From positions 124,001 to 188,000 of the forward strand of contig NZ_JAQGJM010000009.1 in the NCBI RefSeq assembly GCF_028290625.1: a stretch of 64,000 nt of DNA. Direction: 5' to 3'. Below are positions 18,542 to 28,201 of the stretch, one piece after another. The notes under the pieces are model-generated. The model saw only the letters and a list, made by a program, of their open reading frames with translations. It made no database searches and was not told the DNA's origin. A program made the translations under genes and the position numbers. Source of the DNA: Devosia sp. (GTDB lineage: Bacteria; Pseudomonadota; Alphaproteobacteria; Rhizobiales; Devosiaceae). The first letter of the stretch is position 1. The number at the start of each line of letters is the position of its first letter.

Positions 18542-19240
18542 ATGCCGTTTCTCGACCCCAGCTTTCTCAGCTCGCTGCTGCAAGTGATCCTCATCGACTT
18601 GGTGCTGGCCGGCGATAATGCGGTGGTGATCGGGCTGGCGGCCGCGGGCCTGGCCTCGGACGTACGCCGCAAGGCCATTCTGATCGGCATCCTGGCCGCG
18701 ACAGTGCTGCGCATCTTCTTCGCCCTGATCACCACGCAATTGCTAGCGCTGGGCGGTGGGCTGCTGATCGCCGGCGGCGTGTTGCTGCTCTATGTCTGCT
18801 GGAAGATGTACCGCGAGCTCACGACTTCCCAGAGCGATGAGCACGAAGCGCAGGAAGCGCTGGAAAACGTCGATACCAACGCCGACGGCACCATCGGCGG
18901 CAAGCGCCGCAAGACACTGCGGCAGGCCGTCATCCAGATCATCATTGCCGACGTCTCGATGTCGCTCGACAACGTGCTGGCCGTGGCTGGCGCGGCGGCG
19001 CACCACTTCGAAGCCCTCATCATCGGGCTGGGTCTCTCGGTGGTGATGATGGGCGTGGCCGCCACGTTCATCGCGGGCCTGCTGCACAAGCATCGCTGGA
19101 TTGCCTGGGTCGGCCTGGCCATCATCCTGTTCGTGGCCGTCCGCATGGCGCTCGAAGGTCTGGGCGCGTTCGTCACCATCCCGGAAATTCCCTTGCTCTA
19201 CACGCCCCACGCCATCGCCGCCGCCGCCGCCGCACATTAG
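18542..19240 (+). CDS. TerC/YjbE family integral membrane protein
   Basis: 232 residues with about seven membrane helices. The family motif DLVLAGDNAVVIGLAAAGL at residues 20-38 is followed by RRKAILIGILAATVLRI, and its repeat half IADVSMSLDNVLAVAGAA lies at about 137-154; the paired acidic/asparagine motifs in the two halves are the hallmark of TerC-like proteins. Relatives are implicated in manganese efflux (MntX/YkoY, Alx) or tellurite resistance; no tellurite genes are here, so a metal-transport role is the better guess. The loop LENVDTNADGTIGGKRRKTL between the halves is charged and cytosolic. Confidence 0.88.
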   Translation: MPFLDPSFLSSLLQVILIDLVLAGDNAVVIGLAAAGLASDVRRKAILIGILAATVLRIFFALITTQLLALGGGLLIAGGVLLLYVCWKMYRELTTSQSDEHEAQEALENVDTNADGTIGGKRRKTLRQAVIQIIIADVSMSLDNVLAVAGAAAHHFEALIIGLGLSVVMMGVAATFIAGLLHKHRWIAWVGLAIILFVAVRMALEGLGAFVTIPEIPLLYTPHAIAAAAAAH

Positions 19241-19348
19241 CCTTTGGTAACCAAGGGCCGAGTTTTGCGGCATTTGTCGGGGCGGAATAGGGATTTGCTC
19301 ATCTTGCGGGATTAGTTTTGCGGCGATTGCTCCGCCGGAACCCGCAAG

Positions 19349-20530
19349 ATGTCCGCCATTGCCGACCGCCTGGCCCCAGCCGCCGCAGTTCTGCCCGCGC
19401 GCCAGACCAGCGTTTTGGCGGGGCTTCGGCTCGAAATGCGCCTTGTTGGCGGGCCGGAATGGGACCGCACGATCGCCGAGTTCGACGAGGTCTGCCAGGA
19501 GCAGTTGCACGTCTTCGCCACCGCGCGCTGGCCTGCCGTGGAGCAGGAGCCGGTGCTTTTCCTCGCCGATGGCGAGGTGGTCGGCGGCTCGCTGATGATG
19601 GTGCAACGGCTACCGCTGGGGATCGCCAAGATCGCCGTCTCCAAATGGGGTCCGATGCTCAAGGACGCCGCCGTCGCCAATGCTGCCGCGATCCGTGCCG
19701 GCATGATCGAAGCGCTGATCGCCGAATATGCCGTGCGCCGGGGGTTGATGCTGTCGGTGCTGCCGCGCGCCTCGCTGACGCCGGGCAATCCCGAATATGC
19801 CAACCTGATCACCCGCGGCTTCCAGCGCGGGTCCGAATTGGGTTTCCCTAGCCGCTACATTGTCAACCTGCGGCTCAGCGATGCCGAGCAGCGCAAGAGT
19901 TTTGCGCAGAAGTGGCGCTACCATCTCAACAAGTCCGAACGGTCGGGACTGACCTTCGAGCATGCCGGCCCGGAGCGGATGGGCGAGTTCGACGCCCTGT
20001 ATGCAGCGATGACCGACCGCAAGAAATTCACCGACCATTCGGCCTATGACACCGTGCAGCAATTGATGGCGACCGAGGTCGAGGCCCTGCGCCCCGAACT
20101 GTTCTTCGTGCGGCACGAAGGCGAAGTCGTCGCCGGGGCGCTGATCTTCAAGGCCGGCGACCGCGCCGTTTATCTTTACGGCGCCACCAGCGACAAGGCG
20201 CTACCCCTCCGCGCCGGCTATTTTATCCACGCCAAGGTCATCTCCTGGCTGCGCGATAACACCAAGGCCAAGTGGTACGATCTCGGCGGCACGGACGGTT
20301 TCCACGGCCTGCACCAGTTCAAGAAGGGCATGGTGGGGGAGGCGGGGATCATCACGCCGGTGCCTCCGGTCGCCAATTATGCCTCGCGGCCGTTGCCATA
20401 CCTGTTCGGCACAGCAGCGTTTTGGGGTCGTGACGTGATCCATCGCAGCCGCGCCAAGCTCAAGGGCCTGCTGCAGCCCAAAGCGCGGCCCGACCAGGCG
20501 CCGATCGCCCCGGATGCGAGCGCGCCATGA
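19349..20530 (+). CDS. FemAB-like / GNAT-fold transferase
   Basis: 393 residues. The C-terminal half carries the GNAT-like core of FemAB/BioF2-like acyltransferases: LRPELFFVRHEGEVVAGALIF, then AVYLYGATSDKALPLRAGYFIHAKVISWL and KWYDLGGTDGF, HGLHQFKKGM, which is the typical end of this group. The N-terminal half (EQEPVLFLADGEVVGGSLMMVQRLP) is the second, degenerate GNAT subdomain. Such enzymes transfer an aminoacyl or acyl group onto peptidoglycan or exopolysaccharide precursors. The stop overlaps the start of the flippase gene by four bases, so the two products are probably made together and act on the same envelope polymer. Substrate unknown. Confidence 0.8.
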   Translation: MSAIADRLAPAAAVLPARQTSVLAGLRLEMRLVGGPEWDRTIAEFDEVCQEQLHVFATARWPAVEQEPVLFLADGEVVGGSLMMVQRLPLGIAKIAVSKWGPMLKDAAVANAAAIRAGMIEALIAEYAVRRGLMLSVLPRASLTPGNPEYANLITRGFQRGSELGFPSRYIVNLRLSDAEQRKSFAQKWRYHLNKSERSGLTFEHAGPERMGEFDALYAAMTDRKKFTDHSAYDTVQQLMATEVEALRPELFFVRHEGEVVAGALIFKAGDRAVYLYGATSDKALPLRAGYFIHAKVISWLRDNTKAKWYDLGGTDGFHGLHQFKKGMVGEAGIITPVPPVANYASRPLPYLFGTAAFWGRDVIHRSRAKLKGLLQPKARPDQAPIAPDASAP

Positions 20531-21843
20531 GTCTGCAACGGCGCCTGGCCTCGCAATCCACCATGATCTTTGGCGCCCGTCTCGGCGGCTCCGGGCTGGT
20601 GTTTCTCACCCAGGCCTTGATCGCGCGCTTCTGGGGCGCGGAACTATTGGGCGAATATCTCCTGGTCACCGCCACGGTCAACCTGATCGCCGTGGTGATG
20701 CCTCTCGGCTTTCATACCGTCGGCGCTTACTTCGCCGCCGATTATCGGGCGCGCGGCGAAAAGCGCCAGCTCACTCAATTCATGATCCGCGCCTACGGCC
20801 ACGTGCTGGGCACGTTCGCCCTGCTGCTGGTGGCCGGCTATCCGCTGCTCAGCCTGCTCGGCCAGACCGACTCGGCACTGGGCCAGCATTTCGCGCCGCT
20901 GGTGCTGCTGGCGCTCAGCACAGGCCTCGTCCATGTCAACGGCTCGGTGCTGATCGGGCTCAAGCGACCGCTGGCCGGCTATTTCGCCGATGCGATTTTC
21001 CGGCCCATGGTGGTGCTCGCAGCGTTCCTCGTCGCATTGTCCTTCGCAGTGCCGGCCGAGGCGTTCGACCATATGCTTTGGATTATCGCCATTGCCTATG
21101 TGGCCGTGGCGCTTGGGCATTTCGGGTTCGTGATGACGACGCTCAAGACCGTGCCGGATACCGCCGCCGTGCGCACCGAGGATGTGCGCCGCTGGTGGCG
21201 TTTTGCGCTGCCCTGGGTACTGATTTCGCTGGCGACCGATTTCTTCTTCGACATCGACCTGCTGCTGTTGTCGCACTCGTTGCCCAAGGAGGAGCTGGCG
21301 ATCTTTGGCGTGTGCACGCGCATTTTCTCGCTGGTGTCGTTCGGCGTCGCCGCCGTCTACTCGGTGACCCTGCCGGATATTTTCGAGAGCGAGGTCAATG
21401 CCGACCGTGCTGCGTTCAATCGCAAGATCGGCGACGCCAACCTCGTCGCCAGCGGGTTGTCGCTGCTGCTGTTCGCGGGCATGGCCGTTGTTGGCCCGTT
21501 CGCGCTGATGCTGTTCGGTCCCAGCTTCACTGCCGGTGCCATGCCACTGGCGATCCTGTGCCTGGCGCTGGTGGTCCGCTCGGTGATGGGGCCGGCTTCG
21601 GTGGTGCTCTCGATGCACGATCGGCCCTATGCGAGCCTGCCGGCCGTGGGGCTGGGGATTGTTGCTCTTGTGGCGCTGAACTGGCTGCTGGTGCCGACCA
21701 TGGGCCTGCTGGGTGCGGCGATGGCGGCGACATTGGCGATCACGCTGTGGTCGGTGGCGCTGTGGTGGACCGCGTTGCGGACCGCCAAGCTCGATGTGTC
21801 GATCATGCAGCGGTTTCGGCGGGCTGCGACGGTGTCGGCCTAG
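20527..21843 (+). CDS. Polysaccharide flippase (MATE/MOP superfamily, Wzx-like)
   Basis: 438 residues with about 12-14 hydrophobic helices, starting LASQSTMIFGARLGGSGLVFLTQALIARFWG, the usual opening of oligosaccharide flippases of the MVF/PST group. It would move a lipid-linked oligosaccharide across the inner membrane. The ATG overlaps the stop of the FemAB-like gene in an ATGA, a sign of translational coupling. There are no glycosyltransferase or polymerase genes next to it, so the exported glycan is unidentified. A divergent repeat element and a convergent GNAT gene follow. Confidence 0.85.
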   Translation: MSLQRRLASQSTMIFGARLGGSGLVFLTQALIARFWGAELLGEYLLVTATVNLIAVVMPLGFHTVGAYFAADYRARGEKRQLTQFMIRAYGHVLGTFALLLVAGYPLLSLLGQTDSALGQHFAPLVLLALSTGLVHVNGSVLIGLKRPLAGYFADAIFRPMVVLAAFLVALSFAVPAEAFDHMLWIIAIAYVAVALGHFGFVMTTLKTVPDTAAVRTEDVRRWWRFALPWVLISLATDFFFDIDLLLLSHSLPKEELAIFGVCTRIFSLVSFGVAAVYSVTLPDIFESEVNADRAAFNRKIGDANLVASGLSLLLFAGMAVVGPFALMLFGPSFTAGAMPLAILCLALVVRSVMGPASVVLSMHDRPYASLPAVGLGIVALVALNWLLVPTMGLLGAAMAATLAITLWSVALWWTALRTAKLDVSIMQRFRRAATVSA

Positions 21844-21848
21844 AAACA

Positions 21849-21990
21849 CCCCTCATCCGCCCTTCGGGCACCTTCTCCCACAAGGGGAGAAGGGGATGGA
21901 GCCGGGAATTTTCAGTCGTCAACCCTCGCCCCTTGTGGGAGAGGGATAGCTCGCGGCGCGTTCAGCGGAGCAAGCAGGGTGAGGGGGCTC
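21849..21990. repeat. Palindromic intergenic repeat, family 2
   Basis: The region carries CACCCCTCATCCGCCCTTCGGG, TTCTCCCACAAGGGGAGAA and, further on, CCCCTTGTGGGAGAGGG and AGGGTGAGGGGG. These are the stem halves of the CTCATCCGCC...GGTGAGGGG element familiar from Rhizobiales genomes. It separates the flippase and GNAT stops and could act as a bidirectional terminator. Confidence 0.75.
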
Positions 21991-21991
21991 T

Positions 21992-22558
21992 TCAAGCCCC
22001 CACCAATGCCCCCAACCTCTGCTTCAACCGCCCCAACCGTCCCAAATTCACCCCGTGGTCATAGCCCTCGCTGACCTTGGTGTATTGCTTTTCCACGAAC
22101 ACATAATCCTGCCCGAACAGGTGCTTTTCCATGGTGAATAGCGCTTTGTAGCCGTAGCGTCGCAGCAGGAGCAGGGCGACCTCGTTTTCGGGGCGCACGA
22201 AGGTGTAGGCCTTGTGGAAGCGACCGTTGTCCCAGTGCTCGTCGAAGGCGCGCATGCCGAACATGCCCAGCTTGGTGTCACGGAATTTAGGGAACACCCA
22301 GCTCCAATAGCGGAAAATCGCGCCATATTCTGGCCCCGAGACCATAGCGCCGCCGGGCTTGCCGTCGCTCATCATGATCATGATGTGCCAGGGGTCGTGG
22401 GCAATCAGCGCGCGCAGGAAGGGCTTGGTCAGCCGGCCCATTTCGTGGGCCTTGAAGATGTCGTTATAGTGCGGCGAGCTGGCGATCACGTCCATCAGTT
22501 CGGCATGGATCATGTCGATATCGGCGTTGGTCGCCGGTCGGATCTGCATTTCGGCCAT
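21992..22558 (-). CDS. GNAT family N-acetyltransferase
   Basis: 188 residues from ATG 22558 with GAGGTGA six bases upstream. The start IRPATNADIDMIHAELMDVIASSPHYND is the usual beta1-alpha1 of GNAT enzymes; YGAIFRYWSWVFPKFRDTKLGMFGMRAFDEHW occupies the acetyl-CoA-binding region and FVRPENEVALLLLRRYGYKALFTMEKHLFG is the conserved beta5-alpha4 ending. The glycine-rich P-loop is weak, so the family call is less certain than the fold. Target unknown; not obviously linked to its neighbours. Confidence 0.65.
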   Translation of the reverse strand: MAEMQIRPATNADIDMIHAELMDVIASSPHYNDIFKAHEMGRLTKPFLRALIAHDPWHIMIMMSDGKPGGAMVSGPEYGAIFRYWSWVFPKFRDTKLGMFGMRAFDEHWDNGRFHKAYTFVRPENEVALLLLRRYGYKALFTMEKHLFGQDYVFVEKQYTKVSEGYDHGVNLGRLGRLKQRLGALVGA

Positions 22559-22724
22559 GGCATCACCTCATCTGTCGAACATTGTAGCAAATTGAGAGCA
22601 CAGCTCGAAGCGCGTGCCGCTGCCGCAGTTAATGGGTTGTACTAGCGCGCCTTGGGAAACCTGCTTGCCCGGCGCGGAGCCGGTCACTAGAACAGGGGCG
22701 GGAGAGCCGAAGGGAGCCAAATCC

Positions 22725-24668
22725 ATGACCGAACAACACATATTTCCGCCCAGCGCGGCCACCATCGATCACGCGTTGGTCAATCCGGAACAATATGCGG
22801 AAATGTATGCCCGCTCGGTCAGCGACCCCGATGGCTTCTGGGCCGAACAGGCCAAGCGCATCGACTGGATCAAGGCGCCGACCACGATCAAGAACTCGAG
22901 CTTTGCCTATCCCGATGTCTCGATCAAATGGTTCGAGGACGGGGTGCTCAACATCTCGGCCAATTGCATCGACCGACATCTGGCGACGCGCGGCGACCAG
23001 GTGGCGCTGATCTGGGAAGGTGACACCCCCGGCAGCGACGCCAAGATTACTTATAATCAGCTTTATGCCGAGGTCTGCCGCTTCGCCAATGTGCTCAAGG
23101 CCCAGGGCGTCAAGAAGGGCGATCGCGTCACCATCTACATGCCGATGATCCCGGCAGCGGCTTACGCGATGCTGGCATGCGCGCGCATCGGCGCGGTGCA
23201 TTCCGTGGTGTTCGGCGGCTTTTCCCCCGATGCCGTCGCTGGCCGCATCGAGGATTGCGCCAGCACCATCGTCATCACCGCCGACGAAGGCCGTCGTGGC
23301 GGCAAGACCATTCCGCTCAAGGCTAATGTGGATGCGGCTTTGGCCAAGGCGCCGGGCGTCACGTCTGTAATCGTGATCAAGAACACTGGTGCGGACGTTG
23401 CCATGCAAGGCGGCCGCGACCTTTGGTACGAGGACGCCGCCAAGGGCGTGGCCGCCGAATGCGCGCCGGAGCCGATGAATGCGGAAGACCCGCTGTTCAT
23501 CCTTTACACGTCGGGCTCCACAGGCAAGCCCAAGGGCGTGCTGCATACCACCGGCGGCTACATCGTCTATGCGGCGATGACGCACGAGCTGACCTTCGAC
23601 TACCACGATGGCGATATCTATTGGTGCACGGCCGACGTCGGCTGGGTCACCGGCCACACCTATATCGTCTATGGCCCGCTCGCCAACGGCGCCACCAGCC
23701 TGATGTTCGAGGGCATTCCGACCTATCCGGATGCTGGCCGCTCGTGGGCTATCGTCGACAAATACAAGGTCAATATCTACTACACCGCCCCCACCGCGAT
23801 CCGCTCGCTGATGGGGATCGGGACGCAGTTCCTCGACGCGGCGGACCTCTCCAGCCTGCGCGTAATCGGTTCGGTGGGTGAGCCGATCAATCCGGAAGCC
23901 TGGATGTGGTATCATACTCATGTCGGCCGCGGTCGCTGCGCGGTGGTCGATACCTGGTGGCAGACCGAGACGGGCGGGCACATGATTACCTCGCTGCCCG
24001 GCGCCATCGCTACCAAGCCCGGTTCGGCGAGCTTCCCGTTCTTCGGGGTGCAGCCGGTCGTGCTGTCGCCTGAGGGCAAGCTGCAGGAGCAGACCAAGGC
24101 CGAGGGCGTTCTGGCCATCAAGGATAGCTGGCCGGGGCAGGCGCGCACCATCTGGGGCGATCATGCGCGGTTCGTCTCGACCTATTTCGAGACCTATAAG
24201 GGCTACTATTTCACCGGCGACGGCTGCCGCCGCGACGAGGACGGCTATTACTGGATCACCGGCCGCGTCGATGACGTGCTGAACGTTTCGGGCCACCGCC
24301 TCGGCACCGCCGAAGTCGAAAGCGCGCTGGTGGCCCATCCCAAGGTTTCCGAGGCCGCGGTCGTGGGCTATCCGCACGACATCAAGGGGCAGGGCATCTA
24401 CTGCTACGTCACCCTGATGGGCGGCGAAGTCGGTACCGACGCGCTCAAGACGGAATTGCGCAACTGGGTGCGCAAGGAAATCGGCCCCATTGCTTCGCCG
24501 GACCTGATCCAGTTCGCCCCCGGCCTGCCCAAGACCCGCAGCGGCAAGATCATGCGGCGGATTCTGCGCAAGGTGGCCGAGAACGATTTTGGCTCATTGG
24601 GGGATACGTCGACGCTGGCGGATCCGGCGGTGGTGACGGATTTGATCGAGAACCGGCAGAATCGGTAG
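22725..24668 (+). CDS. acs: Acetyl-CoA synthetase
   Basis: 647 residues from ATG 22725 with AGGGAG upstream; the track start at 22614 is upstream of the ribosome-binding site. The ANL adenylation fold is complete: [11 protein letters not shown] at about residues 261-271 (ATP loop), the WWQTETGG motif and [19 protein letters not shown] (hinge Asp), and [11 protein letters not shown] near residue 604 with the lysine whose acetylation inactivates the enzyme in other bacteria. It activates acetate to acetyl-CoA via acetyl-AMP in the cytosol. It is a single gene; the minus-strand ORF over it (22629-24377) is a shadow. Confidence 0.97.
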   Translation: MTEQHIFPPSAATIDHALVNPEQYAEMYARSVSDPDGFWAEQAKRIDWIKAPTTIKNSSFAYPDVSIKWFEDGVLNISANCIDRHLATRGDQVALIWEGDTPGSDAKITYNQLYAEVCRFANVLKAQGVKKGDRVTIYMPMIPAAAYAMLACARIGAVHSVVFGGFSPDAVAGRIEDCASTIVITADEGRRGGKTIPLKANVDAALAKAPGVTSVIVIKNTGADVAMQGGRDLWYEDAAKGVAAECAPEPMNAEDPLFILYTSGSTGKPKGVLHTTGGYIVYAAMTHELTFDYHDGDIYWCTADVGWVTGHTYIVYGPLANGATSLMFEGIPTYPDAGRSWAIVDKYKVNIYYTAPTAIRSLMGIGTQFLDAADLSSLRVIGSVGEPINPEAWMWYHTHVGRGRCAVVDTWWQTETGGHMITSLPGAIATKPGSASFPFFGVQPVVLSPEGKLQEQTKAEGVLAIKDSWPGQARTIWGDHARFVSTYFETYKGYYFTGDGCRRDEDGYYWITGRVDDVLNVSGHRLGTAEVESALVAHPKVSEAAVVGYPHDIKGQGIYCYVTLMGGEVGTDALKTELRNWVRKEIGPIASPDLIQFAPGLPKTRSGKIMRRILRKVAENDFGSLGDTSTLADPAVVTDLIENRQNR

Positions 24669-24685
24669 GGTACCCGCCAGTAAAA

Positions 24686-24715
24686 TCGGACGGGGACCCC
24701 AAGATCCCCGCCCGA
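24686..24715 (+). terminator. Possible terminator after acs
   Basis: TCGGACGGGGA and TCCCCGCCCGA make an 11-bp stem with one mismatch, 18 bases after the acs stop. There is no T-run. The remaining sequence up to 24926 holds further GC-rich hairpins and no gene that I can support. Confidence 0.4.
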
Positions 24716-24926
24716 CAATTCGGCGGCAGCCCCGGGCCGAAAGGTTGAAGAACGGCGCGGGCCCCTAGCCGCCATCGCCAGCATCTCACTCTTTGGACGA
24801 AGCCAGCATCCCCCGTTCGGGGGGTGTGGCCGAAAAATCTGATCCGTATCAGTCTGCGCGCGCCATTGTTTCGGCTGGTTTCCCGCATCATCGTGCGGCC
24901 AGCGAATCGTCACCGGGATCCCCGTC

Positions 24927-26024
24927 TTGCCCCCATTCCTGCCTAGGCTGCTGCTGGCGCTGGCCTTGCTTGCCGCGCCGCTCGTTCCGGCCCACGCGGC
25001 GACGCTCGAAAAGATGGCCGGGCAGATGATCGTGATCGGCTTTCAGGGCGACGATGCCGACGATGCCTCGGTCAAGGCGCTGCGCGACGAGATCGCGGCT
25101 GGGCGCCTGGGCGGCGTGATGTATCTCAAGACCAATGTGAAAAGCCTCGATGCGGTCAAGGCGATGAACACGGAATTCAAGGCGGCCTCGCCCGAATTGC
25201 CGCCCTTCATTACCCTCGACCAGGAGGGCGGCTCGGTGGAGCGGCTGACCCGCGATGTCGGGTTTCTGGAAGTTCCCAGTGCGGTCACCGTGGCGGCCAG
25301 CGATTCGACGGCCAAGGCCGAGGCGATCTATTCCAGCATGGCGCAGGATATCGCCGCGCTTGGTTTCACGGTCAATTTCGGACCAGTTGCCGACGTCAAC
25401 GTCAATCCGAACAACCAGGTCATCGCCAAGTTCGGGCGCTCGTTCAGCCCCGATCCTGCGGTGGTGACGCAATATGACCAGGCCTTCATCAATGCCCACC
25501 ACAAGGCGGGGCTGCTGACCTCGCTCAAGCATTTCCCCGGCCATGGCTCGTCCACCGCCGATAGCCATGCCGGTTTCGTCGACATCACCGGCACTTGGAG
25601 CAAGGCCGAACTCGATCCCTATCGCGGGCTGATCGCGGCTGGTTATGCCGATATGATCATGGTCGGCCATCTCTACCATGCCGATTATTCCGGCACAGAT
25701 CAAAAGCTGCCGGCGTCGCTGTCGCCGCAATGGATCACCGGGGTGCTGCGCGACGAGCTGGGTTTCAAGGGTGTGGTCATCAGTGACGACCTGGAAATGG
25801 GCGCTATCCGCAAGCTGTTCAACTTGCACGATACGGTCATCCGCGCCGTCAGCGCCGGCACAGATGTGTTGCTGTTTTCCAATACCGCGGACTATCACGC
25901 CGGGCTGGGCAAGGAGATTTTGACCATCCTGGTGGATGAAGCCGGCAAGGACCCCGCCTTCGCCGCTCGGATCGAGGAAAGCTATAACCGCATCGTCGCG
26001 CTGAAGTCGCGGTTGCCACATTAG
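24927..26024 (+). CDS. Exported glycoside hydrolase family 3 (NagZ-like)
   Basis: 365 residues from a TTG start; the codons after it encode a clear signal peptide (PPFLPRLLLALALLAAPLVPAHAA). ITLDQEGGSVERL is the substrate Asp/Arg region, KHFPGHGSSTADSH at about residue 200 is the catalytic loop found in bacterial GH3 beta-N-acetylhexosaminidases, and VVISDDLEMGA carries the nucleophile aspartate. Cytosolic NagZ recycles GlcNAc-anhydroMurNAc peptides; this copy seems to be exported to the periplasm, and may be lipid-free as no lipobox cysteine is seen. It is followed by a palindromic repeat and the LpxH-like gene. Confidence 0.85.
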   Translation: MPPFLPRLLLALALLAAPLVPAHAATLEKMAGQMIVIGFQGDDADDASVKALRDEIAAGRLGGVMYLKTNVKSLDAVKAMNTEFKAASPELPPFITLDQEGGSVERLTRDVGFLEVPSAVTVAASDSTAKAEAIYSSMAQDIAALGFTVNFGPVADVNVNPNNQVIAKFGRSFSPDPAVVTQYDQAFINAHHKAGLLTSLKHFPGHGSSTADSHAGFVDITGTWSKAELDPYRGLIAAGYADMIMVGHLYHADYSGTDQKLPASLSPQWITGVLRDELGFKGVVISDDLEMGAIRKLFNLHDTVIRAVSAGTDVLLFSNTADYHAGLGKEILTILVDEAGKDPAFAARIEESYNRIVALKSRLPH

Positions 26025-26050
26025 GGCGTAGTCACCACGGCGCTATCCAG

Positions 26051-26146
26051 CCCCACATAGTCATCCCTGGCAGGCGGGGACCTCCGTTTCCTTGCTGCAT
26101 CGCCAAACAGAGGTTCCCGCCTGCGCGGGAATGACCCGGTGGGTGG
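26051..26146. repeat. Palindromic intergenic repeat, family 1 copy 2
   Basis: Arms CAGGCGGGGACCTCCGTTT and AAACAGAGGTTCCCGCCTGCG correspond to the arms of the element at 3891-3984, including the flanking ATGACCC and GTGGG. It lies in the 263-base gap after the GH3 gene. Confidence 0.78.
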
Positions 26147-26287
26147 GTCGATTCGGTCCCACACGCGGTCGGCGCTGCTCAATCCACCAGTAATTCCGGC
26201 CATTTCGCCGTCGCTGTTCCTTCTTGCGCGCGTGGCGGATAAGATAGCCGTCCGCGCTGGTCGCGGGGGCAGCAGGAGACAGCGCGC

Positions 26288-27088
26288 TTGACGATCGAAG
26301 GCCGGGAAACGCGCCATGTGCGCGCGATATTCATTTCCGACGTCCATCTGGGCATGCGACCGATTCGGGTCGGGCAATTGATCGCGTTTCTGCGCGCCCA
26401 TGATGCCGATACCATCTATCTGGTCGGCGATATTCTCGATGGCTGGCGACTGGCCAAATCCTGGCACTGGCCCAGCGAATACAATGTGCTGGTGCAATTG
26501 CTGCTCGACAAGGCGCTGGCCGGCACGCGCGTGGTCTATCTGCCTGGAAACCATGACGAATTCCTGCGCGAATATCTCGGCACTTATTTCGGCGAAGTCG
26601 AGATCATCGATCGCACTATCCACACCACGGCGCTCGGCAAGACCTATCTGGTCATCCATGGCGACCAGTTCGACGTGGTGGTGATGAACGCCAAATGGCT
26701 CGCCCATGTGGGGGACTGGGCCTACAATTTCGCCCTGCGCGTCAACATCGCCATCAATTGGACCCGCCGCCGGCTGGGGCTGCAATATTGGTCGCTGTCG
26801 GCCTGGGCCAAGCAAAAGGTCAAGAACGCGGTCAGTATTATCGGCCGTTTCGAGGAGGCTTTGGTGCACGAAGCCAAGGTTTCGGGGGTCGATGGCGTTA
26901 TTTGCGGCCACATTCATTTTGCCGACATGCACGACAGGTTAGGTATCCACTACATCAATACGGGTGACTGGGTGGAATCGTGCACAGCGATCGTGGAAAC
27001 CCCGGATGGCCAGTTCGAACTGGTCAAATGGACCGAGATGGCGGCTGGAGAGCCGCGCAAATTCAGGCTGCGGCGCGCCGCGTCCTGA
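26288..27088 (+). CDS. LpxH-like metallophosphoesterase (UDP-2,3-diacylglucosamine diphosphatase family)
   Basis: 266 residues from a TTG start with AGGAGA 12 bases upstream. The calcineurin-like two-metal motifs are all present in order: ISDVHLG, GDILDGWRL, PGNHDE, HGDQFD and GHIHFADMH. This set matches the LpxH/LpxI-type hydrolases that cleave UDP-2,3-diacylglucosamine in lipid A synthesis, although several Rhizobiales homologues act elsewhere. A glycosyltransferase gene overlaps its end by 61 bases in another frame, a neighbour pair I recall from rhizobia and Brucella. The other lpx genes are not in the window. Confidence 0.85.
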   Translation: MTIEGRETRHVRAIFISDVHLGMRPIRVGQLIAFLRAHDADTIYLVGDILDGWRLAKSWHWPSEYNVLVQLLLDKALAGTRVVYLPGNHDEFLREYLGTYFGEVEIIDRTIHTTALGKTYLVIHGDQFDVVVMNAKWLAHVGDWAYNFALRVNIAINWTRRRLGLQYWSLSAWAKQKVKNAVSIIGRFEEALVHEAKVSGVDGVICGHIHFADMHDRLGIHYINTGDWVESCTAIVETPDGQFELVKWTEMAAGEPRKFRLRRAAS

Positions 27089-28107
27089 TCGTCACCGATG
27101 CGTGGCGGCCCCAGACCAATGGTGTGGTTCGCACGCTCGAATCACTGGGGCGCGAACTTGAGCGACGTGACATCGAGGTCCGCTACCTGACGCCGGAGCG
27201 GTTCTGGACACTGCCGGTGCCGACTTATCCCGAAATAAGGCTGTCGCTGGCGACGCAGAGCAGCGTCGCGGCCTTCATCGACGGGGTTGCGCCGCACCAT
27301 ATCCACATCGCGACCGAAGGCCCGTTGGGGCTGCAGGCGCGGCAATATTGCCTCGATCGGGGCCTCGCCTTCACCACCAGCTTCCACACCCGGTTTCCCG
27401 AATATCTGGCGGCTCGCATGCCGGTGCATCCGGACTGGAGCTATGGCTATTTCCGCTGGTTCCATCAGCCCGCCACCCGCACCATGGTGCCGACGCCATC
27501 GCTGCTGGCCGAATTGTCCGAGCGCGGCCTGGGCAATCTGGCGCTGTGGTCGCGCGGCGTTGATTCGTCCCGCTTCTCGCCGGGGCCCAAATCGCGCTTT
27601 CTCGATCTGCCGGGGCCGCACCTGCTCTATGTCGGCCGCGTCGCCGCCGAAAAATCCATCGAGGATTTTTTGCGGTTGAAGGTCGAGGGCACCAAGATCG
27701 TGGTCGGTGACGGGCCGGATCGCGCGGCGTTGCAGCACAACTATCCGGACGCGGTGTTTCTCGGCTATCAGTTTGGCGAGGAACTGGCGGCGCTCTACCG
27801 CAGCGCCGATGTGTTCGTCTTCCCCAGCCGCACCGACACGTTTGGCAATGTGTTGATCGAGGCACTGGCTTCGGGCGTGCCGGTGGCGGCCTATCCGGTC
27901 ACGGGTCCTAAAGATATCGTCACCGATTTCCAGGCTGGCGCGCTCGACCTGGACCTCGGCGCCGCGGTTAGCCGGGCTCTCACGCTGTCACGCACGGCCG
28001 CCCGCAAGCTGGGCGAAAGCTTCACCTATTCGGCCAGTGCCGGGCAGTTTCTTGGCGCCCTGGTGCCGGTGGGGCAGATGCTTTCACAATTGGCCACTGC
28101 CGGCTGA
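27028..28107 (+). CDS. Family GT4/GT1-like glycosyltransferase
   Basis: The conserved protein begins at RRVLIVTDAWRPQTNGVVRTLESLG, typical of GT4 (SqdX/MgtA-like) transferases; GRVAAEKSIEDFL, FLGYQFGEELAALYRSADVFVFPSRTDTFGNVLIEALASGVPVAAYP contains the C-terminal EX7E nucleotide-sugar motif. It would transfer a sugar onto a lipid or polysaccharide acceptor. The start is doubtful: ATG 27028 is the nearest in-frame ATG and has no clear ribosome-binding site, whereas GGAGAG at about 27047 precedes the conserved core but only an ATT codon follows it. It overlaps the phosphoesterase gene and is therefore translated from within it. 359 residues if started at 27028. Confidence 0.82.
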   Translation: MDRDGGWRAAQIQAAARRVLIVTDAWRPQTNGVVRTLESLGRELERRDIEVRYLTPERFWTLPVPTYPEIRLSLATQSSVAAFIDGVAPHHIHIATEGPLGLQARQYCLDRGLAFTTSFHTRFPEYLAARMPVHPDWSYGYFRWFHQPATRTMVPTPSLLAELSERGLGNLALWSRGVDSSRFSPGPKSRFLDLPGPHLLYVGRVAAEKSIEDFLRLKVEGTKIVVGDGPDRAALQHNYPDAVFLGYQFGEELAALYRSADVFVFPSRTDTFGNVLIEALASGVPVAAYPVTGPKDIVTDFQAGALDLDLGAAVSRALTLSRTAARKLGESFTYSASAGQFLGALVPVGQMLSQLATAG

Positions 28108-28201
28108 AATCCCGGCCCCTGTGGCCGATCCGCCCTTGCGCAGCAGCGCGGTTGGCGTCAGGACACCACTCGGGTGGTTATTTTCGCCCGGAGTTCATTT
28201 C

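Noticed and set aside
22629-24377. 582-residue minus-strand ORF over acs
   Set aside because: Complete acs with all motifs lies on the other strand; the antisense ORF has no recognisable domain and an Arg/His/Asp-rich composition.
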